A stretch of 25,197 bases of DNA from Chara braunii (taxonomy: Eukaryota; Streptophyta; Charophyceae; Charales; Characeae): positions 2,967,238 through 2,992,434 of the forward strand of contig BFEA01000026.1 in NCBI GenBank assembly GCA_003427395.1, given 5' to 3'. Shown here piece by piece: positions 17,527 through 25,197 of the stretch. A program made the position numbers and the translations under genes. Positions within the stretch are counted from its first letter, which is position 1. Each line of letters begins with the position of its first letter. The notes beneath the pieces are model-generated. The model ran no database searches, had not been told where the DNA came from, and saw nothing but the letters and a program-made list of their open reading frames with translations.

Positions 17527-17720
17527 GGTTTTCATGGTCTTCGGACCTTTCACCACTTCAGGACAATTCAAGATTTCAGACTGCCCAAAACTCTCACTTG
17601 ACCACTTCAGGACACCCTTCACCACTTAAGGGTGCAGCCTGCCTAAACAGGTGGTTTTCAGGGTCGTCGGACCTTTTAGCACTCCAAGACCATTCATGAT
17701 TTTCAGATTGCCAAAAACTC
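17527..17720 (+). repeat. third unit of the hairpin arm repeat
   Basis: Continues with further direct copies of the arm unit: CACCACTTCAGGA, GCAGCCTGCCTAAACAGGTG, TTTTCAGGGTC, and twice GCCCAAAACTCTCACTT/GCCAAAAACTCTCACTT. The whole block 17330-17720 is thus a short array of one unit in mixed orientation. Confidence 0.65.
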
Positions 17721-17774
17721 TCACTTCAGAATTTTCATTCCTGAATTTTCAGCTACCCGATAACCGCTTGTGTT

Positions 17775-17916
17775 TTCTTTAGCCAAAGCCGAATAATGGC
17801 CCCGGTATCTCAAACTTTCAAAATTCTATGTAAATTTCCATATGGGACGCTGGCCCCGGTTCTCAGCACGTCCTGCTCCCCACAAATAGATTGGAGCCTT
17901 AAAAAAAAAAAAAAAA
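17775..17916 (+). mobile_element. SINE, near full-length copy
   Basis: Starts TTTAGCCAAAGCCGAATAAT, continues GGCCCCGGTATCTC, a middle part with TATGTAAATTTCCATATGGG, then ACGCTGGCCCCGG and the 3' stem-loop GCTCCCCACAAATAGATT + GGAGC, and a 16-A tail (17901-17916). A possible TSD is only CTTG (17767-17770 and 17917-17920). Same family and layout as 23624-23794. Confidence 0.75.
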
Positions 17917-18084
17917 CTTGATTGAGTTTTTTTTCCCCCTCTGATATGAGTTTGAGTAAGTTTTTGGTGTCACCGCTGAAACTTTGTCTGCTCTCCTGAC
18001 CAGGACTTTGTTGAGGCTGCAATGACGCATTAAAGCAGGATCCGTTCACATCAGTAAGAGTTTGGTAGTGGTTGAAATTTCAGC

Positions 18085-18490
18085 GTGGGGGGGCTGTTGG
18101 GGTTGGTGGGAGGGGTGTCTTCCAGTAGTGGGGGCGGCGAGACAAGAGGGATGTGAACGCTGAGGGAAAGGGGGAAGGATCGGTCATGGTTGGGGGTGGG
18201 GGCAGGGGGAGTGAGAGGGGGTGGGGTGGGTGTCAGGGAGAGGGGGAGGGGCAAAGGGAGTCGGTGGGGGTGGTGTGTCCAGGAGTGGGGGGTCAACAGA
18301 GTGTGTGTTGGTGTCCAGTGACGGGGGGATGGGGGGAGTAGGTGCGGGGGTGGTGTCGGGAAGTGGCCGAGATACGGGAGGATTGGGGGCTGGTGAGGTG
18401 ACTAGTGATGGTGGGTCTGTTGGGTGTGTGCCGGTATCATGGGCTAACTGGTATGTGGTTGGGGGAGAGGCATGAGGGAGTGGGAGGTCG
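18085..18490 (+). repeat. G-rich, potential G-quadruplex tract
   Basis: The plus strand is dense in runs of three to seven G separated by short spacers, especially 18087-18360. Many groups of four G-runs fit a quadruplex pattern. The minus strand gives a Pro/Thr/Ser-rich ORF as a by-product of C runs; I do not regard it as a protein. Confidence 0.7.
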
Positions 18491-19240
18491 GGGTGTGACA
18501 AACTACTTGCTGTAAACGCGCGACCTTCTGCGCAACTGTATCTCGGGGGTTGATTGGGAGGGGCCCACCGGATTACATGAATGTCCTCGTCTTCTGGAGG
18601 GAGGTCGGTCCCACGACGGTTGGTAATTGATCACGCCCTAGGGAGCGCGGAAATAACTGTTGCCATAACTTCTTTCTTGTTCTGCTGAGGGAGGGAATTT
18701 TTTTTTGGCGCGATCCCCGCGTGGGGAGTCTTTTTTTTTTTCTTTTTTTGAAATTTTGAATCCAAAATGAGTTCTCAGAATTATTTTTCGCAATTAGGAT
18801 CTTAGTTAGGCTAGGAATTTAGGAGTGTCGTAATTTTTTTTTTTGCAACCACACGAGGCTCCGTATCTGCTCGCGCATTCTCGTGTTCTGTTCCACGCTC
18901 TGCTCCTGCCCTAAATTATAATCGAAACTGTAATCTCCTCTTGCTCCTTTTTGGCGAGCGCAGGTGTAACTGTAATCCTCTCACTTCTTGATCTCTTCCC
19001 TTTCTTTAGCTGCATGAAGTTTCTCTGCGCCTCCTTCCCGTCTATCTCATTGACCTGCATGACTGAATCGATGCGTGGAGAGTGGCTACTTCCTCCACGC
19101 CGCGGTCCTATAATACACCCACAAGCACTTCCTTTTCCTTTCTGCTTCTCGCTTAAGCATAATCCGGAATTATCTCGCGTACCTACTGACTGCTATAAAG
19201 CTCGCGTGCGCAACTAATTCGCTTTCTAATCTACACGTGG
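18491..19240. other. unassigned stretch
   Basis: T-rich runs occur at about 18730-18747 and 18835-18844 but without recognisable element bodies. A loose repetition of AACTGTAAT followed by CCTC occurs near 18927 and 18967. No gene was recognised; the 88-codon ORF at 18951 has no domain. Confidence 0.45.
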
Positions 19241-19993
19241 GAGTTAGAACTTAGAACGGTCGAGAGGATCGGCTAACGAGCGGAGACAAAAAAAGTGAGT
19301 AGGGAGTTGGGCGATCCGACGAGCTGGTGCCGGGTATGTGGGGTTGACGTGTGGCCGCAAAGGACTGTGGCATAAGGGCGAACCTGGCTTGCATACTCGG
19401 ACCAAGCGGGGTAACAACTTCGGGTTGTTGATTTGTGTGAGGCGACGGACTGCCCGCATCGTGGGGACCTTGGAGAGAGAGAAAGAGAGAGAGAGAGCTA
19501 TGGAGAGAAAGCGGTGTGCTGAAGGGGAAATTATTTTCTTCGCATCTTGTGTGTAATTTTGACCTCTGGCTTCGACCATTCTCCATTGCAGCACCTTTTG
19601 GACCTTCCTGTCTTTTCGTCGATTGATGTATGAAACATCTTTATTTCCCCCACCTCTTCGTTGTGATTGTATGGACTCAGGATTGTTGATTGTAGAAACA
19701 AGGGTGCAAGAAATAAATGCCTTGCTGATGTGTGGAGACATATATGTGGTCCCACCCACTTTTGAAATAACTATGTCCTTGTGATGATCGGATGTGTGAT
19801 CAGGCTGGATCGGGCCAAATGTATGTACAACGAGCAGGACGCGATATGTGTATATGCTTGAGTATGGGGTGGATTTTTCCCATGCATCAATTGCACACAA
19901 TTGACCTCTGATGTATAAGTATGCAATCTTCTCTTCGTTCCTCATGACTATCGTATGGCCATCTGATTTGTCTGAGTTGATTCGGTGGGAATA
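19241..19993. other. unassigned stretch under a 253-codon minus ORF
   Basis: A GA-rich microsatellite is at about 19472-19497. The minus strand is open for 253 codons (19244-20005), the longest ORF in the window, but its product is compositionally unremarkable and has no motif, and the GA repeat gives a Ser/Leu run. I cannot support it as a gene, nor exclude it. Confidence 0.4.
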
Positions 19994-20094
19994 GATCAGG
20001 TGCACGCACGTATACGAGTGATCGCCAAATGGAAGGCATCACGTATACGTGTGTCTGCCTGATCCGACAAATCCCATCTAGACCTATATAAAAA
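19994..20094 (+). promoter_or_regulatory. hairpin followed by TATA box
   Basis: Inverted repeats beginning GATCAGG (19994) and ending CCTGATC (20064) share CACGTATACG-like cores (CACGCACGTATACG / CACGTATACGTGTG). Twenty bases further is TATATAAAAA at 20085-20094, a canonical TATA box, about 45-50 bases before the first in-frame ATG at 20134. The arrangement resembles a core promoter with a palindromic upstream site. Function is inferred. Confidence 0.35.
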
Positions 20095-20133
20095 TTGACC
20101 TCCCCTCCTTGCACGACCAAATGCTTGCTAAAT

Positions 20134-20496
20134 ATGGAGGTTGGCGTTCCATTCTGGATCACCGACCGTGCCAGTCTGAGGAACCCCGAATACAGGGACT
20201 ACTGGGAGAATGAACAACTCTTCCACCGATCGAACTTATGGCTTCCACCTGCCCTGTCAAACGGAGAACGATCGGCTATGTACTTGGGACTTCCACCAGG
20301 CCCTTGGACGGAATTCCCGAACCCCAGACTACCCGACCCCCGTAGTTATCAATACCATCTTACACCAGGGTTCGTCGTCATTGAAACCGACTTCCCTCCA
20401 TTCTACCTCCTTCTTCCTTATCACCATCTGGCGGTAGTTCCCCGAGATTCGATCGCGCACTGCTGGCCGCGGAGGCCGTGTTATGATTGTCATTAG
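20134..20496 (+). CDS. possible small gene, 120 codons, unknown
   Basis: I do not recognise this protein. The frame is open upstream to 20095 but the first in-frame ATG is at 20134, after a TATA box at 20085-20094. The product is rich in Pro, Tyr, Trp and Leu (for example YRDYWENEQLFHRSNLW and FPPFYLLLPYHHLAVV), a less monotonous composition than the chance ORFs elsewhere here. No signal peptide, transmembrane helix or catalytic motif is convincing. An earlier ATG at 20120 in another frame would give only a short peptide. It could be an exon of a larger gene, a relic of a mobile element ORF, or chance. Confidence 0.25.
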   Translation: MEVGVPFWITDRASLRNPEYRDYWENEQLFHRSNLWLPPALSNGERSAMYLGLPPGPWTEFPNPRLPDPRSYQYHLTPGFVVIETDFPPFYLLLPYHHLAVVPRDSIAHCWPRRPCYDCH

Positions 20497-21209
20497 TACA
20501 ACACTTACCGAGCGGCGGGATTCGTACGACGAACCTGTGCTGAAGCTGAGCACTGAGAACACAGTCTCCGGCTGAGGCCGTCCACGTCGGACTCGGAGAT
20601 CTGTGAGACCTGCCAGCGACGGGTGTTTGAACAGAGGGACACACACTATGTTCCATCAGTGCACCAGGTGCGAGCCTGCCCAAGGCGACGGGGCCGACAA
20701 AATTAGCTGCTCGACCCCGAGAAAGGCAAACCCAAGACCTGACCCCGCACAGAGACCACTGGCATTTCCATCCCTAAAACTTGACACCAGAGATCTCAGT
20801 TCTGACCTGGGACTCCACCCCACTTTCCTAAAATCCTTGGCACACCCGTACTACGTGCTTCCGGGCTCCCTATCACTCCAACAACAGGAAGTCGCACTGG
20901 GCGTGAGGTTGGGCGTCACAGGGGTCCCCATGATTGTTAGTTCCAGGTGGCTGTGTCTGTGCTTGTTCAGCCGGGGAGGGGGAGGGGGAGGAGACTAGCA
21001 CTGGTTCGTGCTGCGTAGGGTGGTGAATGGGGGAAAGCCTCCTCCATTGCTAGTCACTTTCCCCCTTCCACCACTGTGCCCATTGCAGGTTGTCATGGGC
21101 ATCTAAATGTCCTATCTTTTTGTCCAGGTCCAACAAGGTGAGCTCGAATGCTGATATGAGCTTATTGCATTTGGTCAAGTCCGTTGCTGTTTCCAGTTCC
21201 TCCTAACGA
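20497..21209. other. unassigned stretch
   Basis: I see no recognised gene. A plus-strand ORF (20603-20998, 131 codons) ends in a Gly run from a G-rich tract and lacks domains. On the minus strand near 21190-21050 a 50-codon open piece with an acidic, helical look (ELTLLDLDKKIGHLDA) could be another LINE linker relic, but I cannot link it firmly to LINE-2. Confidence 0.4.
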
Positions 21210-21544
21210 CCATTTCGTCAAAATGGACATTTTTTATTTTTTGAACGAAATTGAAACCGAGTCTTTTGGCCGAAAACTCGTCAGAATTTGTTGTTTCTGA
21301 GGGTCCAGCGTTTTACAAACGTTGGACCCCCTGGCTGTACATGGACCTAGCTTGAGACGAGGCACCTCCAGGCAGGACTGCCTGGAGGTACCTGGTCTCC
21401 AGCTAGGTCCATGTACAGCCAGGGGGTCCAGCGTTTTACAAACGCCGGACCCTCAGGAACAACAACTTTTGACGAGTTTTTGGCCAAAAAAACTCGGTTT
21501 CAATTTCGTCCAAAAAATAAAAGATGTCCATTTTGACGAAATGG
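21210..21544. mobile_element. 335-bp near-perfect palindrome (foldback/MITE)
   Basis: Arms of about 165 bases, from CCATTTCGTCAAAATGG at 21210 to its reverse complement ending at 21544, meet at a 2-base centre (perfect inner arms 21365-21375 and 21378-21388). Pairing is high along the whole length with a few mismatches. Flanks CAGTTCCTCC (left) and CAGTTTCCTT (right) may be a degraded TSD of about 9-10 bases, which would suit a Mutator-like foldback; this is tentative. No protein is encoded. Confidence 0.8.
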
Positions 21545-21839
21545 CAGTTTCCTTAAGACGAACCCAGGTATTCTGTGCGTTTGACCATATAGTTTCTATG
21601 AGATGCTGTTTGGCATGGGGGAAACCAAAAGTATGTTCTTTCCTTTCGTGGGAGCAGCGAGCTCTCCGCACCGACATCATCACTTCCAGTCGTGCGAGTT
21701 TGAAAAGGTCGTGCCAGAAGGGGGACCGAAGTTGACTGGGCTTGTGATGGTTGGTCTAGGAGTAGCACTGCTGGATCCCAAGGGAGGTCTGAGGCAGTCA
21801 ATGCTTGCCTGACCGAGACCCACCACAAGGCGGGATCTT
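21545..21839. other. unassigned stretch between palindrome and LINE-2
   Basis: Open on several frames but no motif recognised. It may hold the 3' end of LINE-2, but similarity to LINE-1 is lost after the DWLVS segment. Confidence 0.4.
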
Positions 21840-22506
21840 GAAACCAGCCAGTCCGGTGTGGGGAGGCAGCGGTATATGATCTGCCATTGAAGTGCCCGCT
21901 CCGAAGTAGGCATGAGGCATGCGAAGTGTTCCCAGGTAAAGTGTCGCAGATCGTCCGCTTTTAGGACCGAGTCTTGCTGCCATATACTCTTGATGATGTC
22001 TACAGTAACTGTGTTTGTTGTTTTGTGAATTGTCCTGTAGCATCCCTTGACCGAGAACTTCCAGATTGGTAGCGATTTGTTCCCTCCACACTGCCATTCT
22101 GCTGGGTCAAATGGGAGTGAGTAGATGAGGGTGTGTGTCTCGTAGGCCCACCAGCCATCCTATCCGTCCCCCACTACCCTGACCCTGATGAGGTTTGCCC
22201 AGGATTGATCTTTGTCTAGTTCTTCATTCCTGGTCAGTCTTGCAAATATGGCCCCTGGTAGTGTCGGTTCATGTGCCTTTAGTGACGCCTGAAGTCCCAT
22301 GCGCTTCCTCACCCTATAGATTGCCATTGGGACTGGGAGGGATGGATGGGCCCTGCTTGAGGGTTTGATCCAACTTGAAGCTATTGGGACGGACTCCCGT
22401 AACTCACTGAGTTTTTCTTCCATGTTGTGGACAAATTTCAGTGAGGGTTGAAACTGCCTTGGTGTTTTTCACCTCCCCGCTTGTACATCCCATAGGTCCC
22501 CCACAA

Positions 22507-22657
22507 TTAAACCACCAGTACTTGGGCGACGCCTTAGCGTTAATGCTACGCGATTTCCGCGGCCGGCGGGCCGTCGATAAATCGAATCGACAGCCCGCGC
22601 TGCTTCAAGATTTGGGCGGCCGGCGCGGCGCGCAGTGCCCAAGTACTGGTGGTTTAA
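22507..22657. mobile_element. TTAA-flanked MITE, copy 2, inside LINE-2
   Basis: TTAA duplications (22507-22510 and 22654-22657) flank an element with 17-bp perfect ends ACCACCAGTACTTGGGC and its reverse complement. A subterminal TAGCGTTAATGCTACGCG corresponds to the perfect palindrome in copy 1. The interior is GC-rich with further inverted pieces. Leaving out the element and one TTAA, the LINE-2 reading frame aligns without gap to LINE-1 (RGILIVGDL against NGIVRIKDI), which supports TTAA as the true target duplication. Confidence 0.85.
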
Positions 22658-22666
22658 GATTCCCCT

Positions 22667-23356
22667 TTAAACCCAGACCAACCAGTGAGAATCACGTTTG
22701 ACGAGGAAGGGTTGACCATGGCGGTTGAGGATGTGGGGGTTTCCAAAGCATGGCTGCCTCAAAACTTCATGCCATCTTAAAGGGGGCGGTAGTTTATCTG
22801 GACCTATGTCCCTCCATAGGGCCAGGACTGAGGCCCATAGTGGATTGTTCGTGAGGTCAGATTTTGTTGCATGCGATATGGAGTTCGAATTGGCCACCCT
22901 GGCGCCTGTGGGGATGGACCAGTCTGAGTTTGTGAGCCACGCAAGGGGGGTGGGCAAGTTCTCCCAGTTGTATGTGGCTAGCGGTGTCCATGGGACGTAG
23001 TTAGCCAGCAACAATATGGTGATTATTTTGAAGATGAGCGCTTTAATTTCATCGTCCGGGTAAAAAAAACTGCCAATTGCACTTGGGTTCTTGGTTGGCC
23101 AAACTTGGGCCAGTTGGGCCCACACCACCCTTTTAATACAATTTTTTAGTTCATGGTCACATATGGTTAAGTATAATAAGTAGGCAGTAATTGCTTCTTT
23201 TAATTGCATTAATTGTTTCAGAGGCAAAGACCAGAACACAGTCTTGTACGAGATAGTGGAGATAATAACATTGTTAATTGCAAGGGCACTCCTACCTATG
23301 TGACCCCAACACGGAGGGGTAAGCTGGAGAGAAAAAAGCTTTGTCACCCTAATCAA
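22667..23356 (-). pseudogene. LINE-2 thumb/connection reading frame
   Basis: A 229-codon open frame on the minus strand carries the LINE thumb and connection region. It ends at a TAA directly beside the MITE insertion, after HWLVWV. LINE-1 has WVKNGI at the matching place, so the TAA replaces a residue that is Lys in LINE-1 and was possibly Gln here. It is too incomplete to retrotranspose. Confidence 0.7.
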
Positions 23357-23390
23357 AGTATGTCACACGCGACCAGTGCATCAACAAGAT

Positions 23391-23623
23391 ACTAGAATAC
23401 CACTCTCAGGCAGAGTGAAATTCCAGCACTTCTGCAATGATAGATATCGTTGAGTCGAAACTTCAGAAAAAAACGCATTCATCAATCAATATGAGCAGTG
23501 ATGTACGAAAATCAACTTGAATTATTTACTCACGAGTCCTTTAAGAAACAAGACAGTTTAGAATCATTATTTGAGATCAGAGCCAAAACTCTGATTTACG
23601 ATCATCAAATTGAACGAGATCAA
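23391..23623. other. AT-rich stretch with SINE target site
   Basis: AT-rich, no gene. The left TSD of the SINE, GAACGAGATCAA, is at 23612-23623. Confidence 0.5.
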
Positions 23624-23767
23624 TTTTTTCTTAGCCAAAGCCGGGTAATGGCCCCGGTATCTCAAACTTTCAAACGTCTATGTAAATTTTCATATGGGAC
23701 GCTGGGCCCGGTTCCCAGCACGTTCAGCTCCCCACGAATAGATTGGAGCTCTGTTCCCATTGAAACA

Positions 23768-23794
<27 letters not shown>
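23624..23794 (+). mobile_element. SINE, complete copy with 12-bp TSD
   Basis: A perfect 12-base TSD, GAACGAGATCAA at 23612-23623 and 23795-23806, defines both ends. The element starts TTTTTTCTTAGCCAAAGCC and has three potential stem-loops: CCGGG with CCCGG in the head, GCTGGG with CCCAGC (about 23701-23719), and GCTCC with GGAGC (23727-23749). It ends in about 29 A. I found no convincing tRNA cloverleaf; the head is not a standard tRNA, 5S or 7SL start that I recognise. The 3' stem-loop is conserved in five other copies in the window. Confidence 0.85.
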
Positions 23795-23798
<4 letters not shown>

Positions 23799-23806
23799 GA
23801 GATCAA

Positions 23807-24079
23807 ATCGAGAATTATTCGGATTTTTTTTGAAAACATTGATGAGCCCCCTATCATGAATCAAAATCGAATTAAAATCCTGAAGCTACCTCCCATGAAA
23901 AATCCAAAATTATAGAGAAATCAAAGCTATTCAAAATTAGATTAAAAAACACAGAAACAAATTATTGATGGTCATAAGGGAAAATGAGATCGCTCAAGCA
24001 TCCAGCCAAGAAGGGCAATAGGCATCTCACGAAACTATGATTCGAAGCATGCAATACCAACCTCTCATCATGTTGTGTC
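23807..24079. other. AT-rich stretch
   Basis: Continues the AT-rich DNA interrupted by the SINE, with scattered GAATCAAAATCGA-like sequence that also occurs near 7686. No gene seen. Confidence 0.45.
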
Positions 24080-24905
24080 TATCTCCCCCAAACCTTCACC
24101 CCCTCCCTTATCGGCTCAAAGGCAACTCAACCGTCTCGTGGCCACTCTCTCGGCCATCAAAACATAAGGCTGAACGATACGGACCGTCGGACCGTGGCTT
24201 CACGTTACCCCTCAGTGCCCTCACTTACCACGTAGCAAGACAAAATCGCCGAACCTGCCGGTGACCCCTCACTGGTAGTCCGGGGGGAAACAGACATTCC
24301 ATGGTGGCAAGACACCTCTTCATCCCTTCGTTACCCTTCATCACCACATACCACTCTTTCCACTCCTCGACTGCCGCTCCCGAGATCAAAACTTGTAGAA
24401 CAGATAACCTTCGACGCGGCTGCCACCCGAATATTGGGAGGGCCTCCTCCCATCCTTGCGCACCACCTCTCCATAGCTAGTAGCTCGCAGCCACCTCCCT
24501 ATAGGCTCAGACACCCCAAGCCGCCCGATACCTCACCCACCGCAACGAACACTGAGTGCACTGTGAACTTCAACTCGGGCTGAGTGACGGTCTCCTTCCC
24601 CCGCCTACAAGAAACACCCAGATCCCCATCCTCACTTTGCTCCCACCACCATCGCACCATTACCACTTGCTGTACTTCCCCCATCTCCACCATCTTCGCC
24701 CTTACCACATCATACTGCTTCGCGCCCCCTCTGCTCACACGCCGCTCCGCGTTCGCCCTCGCCATGCCGTGTTGCTTCGCGCTCCACAATCCCGGTACCG
24801 AGCCAGGCGCAGCGCTCCCGGCCGCGCTGCACCCGTCAGCATTTTTGTCAAACCCCCTGCGCACCAAGTTTTGCCGGGCCTGGGTCCCGTTGTGCTTTCT
24901 TTTCT
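24080..24905 (+). repeat. CT-rich repeat, related to 12270-13200
   Basis: CTTATCGGCT, GGACCGTCGGACCGTGGC and long C-rich CACCATC-type stretches parallel 12270-13200 in order and strand, with gaps. Overlapping ORFs (107-150 codons) are low-complexity. AT-rich DNA precedes this copy directly, so the pair may be one longer element with an AT-rich and a CT-rich part. Confidence 0.45.
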
Positions 24906-25188
24906 AGTACTCTACGGCAAAGAAAAAGAAAGAAAAAGAAAAAAGAAAAAGTTAAAAAAAGCAACAACACTAGCGGCGCAAAAGCAGCTACATACAGAGT
25001 GCACGTGAGAGTGTGCCCTAGCCACCGACGTTACAGCTCTCCCGTGATAAGCGCAGTACATCCAGGATAAAACAAAGAACCAAAAAAAAAGAAAAAAGCT
25101 CTTTGGACGTGAAAGCAGCTAATTCCGGGCTCATGTGAGCGTATAGTATGCCCTCCAACGGGCGGTTACAGGAGGACAGAAAAGAAGA
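24906..25188 (+). repeat. A/G-rich tract and diverged tandem pair
   Basis: An AAAGAAAAAG-type purine tract (about 24915-24960) is followed by a unit starting AAAGCAGCTA (24980-25035). This recurs from 25112 to about 25170, again after an A-rich run (GTGAG, GTGCCCT/ATGCCCT and GTTACAG shared). The period is about 131 bases. It looks like an old tandem duplication of an A-tailed repeat. Confidence 0.5.
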
Positions 25189-25197
25189 GGGGGGGGG

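Larger units (their letters stand above)
21840..23390 (-). mobile_element. LINE-2: 3' part of an L1/Tx1-like LINE (minus strand)
   Basis: Read on the minus strand, this fragment starts within the RT thumb (LAINNVIISTISYKTVFW, homologous to INNVVLASIWYKSAI of LINE-1). It runs through RWHEVLRQPCFGNPHIL, RGILIVGDLWD, LPFDPAEW, WKFSVKGCYRTI and ALQWQIIYRCLPTPDWLV. These segments align with LINE-1 in order. The RT catalytic core and everything 5' is missing (5' truncation near 23390). Stops are few: TAA at 22667, TGA at 22469 and a TAG at about 22160. It is less decayed and more GC-rich than LINE-1. A TTAA MITE interrupts it at 22507-22657. Confidence 0.75.

Noticed and set aside
17330-17720. Repeated CACCACTTCAGGA motif, considered as a CRISPR-like array
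   Set aside because: Irregular spacing, mixed orientation and repeated spacers; the eukaryotic context does not fit.
18051-18501. Pro/Thr-rich ORFs on the minus strand
   Set aside because: By-product of the C-rich complement of the G-run tract.
19244-20005. 253-codon minus-strand ORF, the longest in the window
   Set aside because: No motif or domain, passes through a GA microsatellite, and has no promoter or conservation evidence. It cannot be excluded but is not supported.
21553-21828. 91-codon minus-strand ORF as the LINE-2 3' end
   Set aside because: No similarity to the LINE-1 C-terminus and no Cys/His pattern visible.

Overview
This window looks like a stretch of eukaryotic nuclear DNA made almost entirely of nested, mostly dead mobile elements. 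I see no intact conserved protein-coding gene and no bacterial gene layout. The eukaryotic signs are a 5' fragment of U2 snRNA with an A-tail, tRNA-derived sequences with pol III A and B boxes, several poly(A)-tailed insertions flanked by target-site duplications (TSDs), two decayed L1/Tx1-like LINEs, and many short inverted-repeat elements (MITEs and foldbacks). A serine tRNA relic at 1007-1093 closely resembles, from memory, the streptophyte (plant-lineage) mitochondrial trnS(GCU). That makes a plant or streptophyte alga my best guess for the host; this is inference only.

Layout. 1-1830: G-run edge, tRNA-like pieces, a cluster of reverse-strand tRNA relics joined to a U2 fragment, and a tRNA-like unit split by a 493-bp retroinsertion with a 15-bp TSD. 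1918-2472: a PIF/Harbinger (Tourist)-type MITE with TTA TSDs. 2590-3535: two tiny poly(C)-poly(A) insertions each bounded by a 12-13 bp TSD, a 156-bp hairpin, and a foldback between direct repeats. 3890-5880: a TTAA-flanked MITE, SINE copies on the minus strand, a 201-bp palindrome and a TA-flanked 95-bp MITE with perfect 27-bp arms. 6000-6560: inverted copy of a composite repeat (modules A and B) that recurs at 15690-17256. 7300-7800: AT-rich. 7810-11900: LINE-1 (plus strand), with remnants of the endonuclease C-terminus, reverse transcriptase and a Cys/His tail.

12085-13700: SINE fragment, CT-rich repeat and two reverse-strand tRNA-derived units. 13740-15690: short tandem repeats, otherwise unassigned. 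17348-17720: 85-bp-arm hairpin plus a third related unit. 17775-17916 and 23624-23794: the two best copies of a SINE family, the second bounded by a perfect 12-bp TSD. 18085-18490: strongly G-rich. 19994-20496: hairpin, TATA box and a 120-codon ORF, the only gene-like arrangement. 21210-21544: 335-bp palindrome. 21840-23390: LINE-2 (minus strand), interrupted by a second copy of the TTAA MITE. 23390-25197: AT-rich, then CT-rich repeat, ending in a G-run.

The parts do not form a pathway; they record successive insertions. The two LINE fragments are homologous to each other, so they can be compared inside the window. That comparison shows the uninterrupted form of the site occupied by the TTAA MITE and shows that UGA codons fall on conserved tryptophans in both copies. 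The observations I consider most worth checking are the body-less poly(C)/poly(A) insertions, the UGA/Trp pattern, the SINE family with conserved stem-loops, and the TTAA MITE family with a subterminal palindrome.
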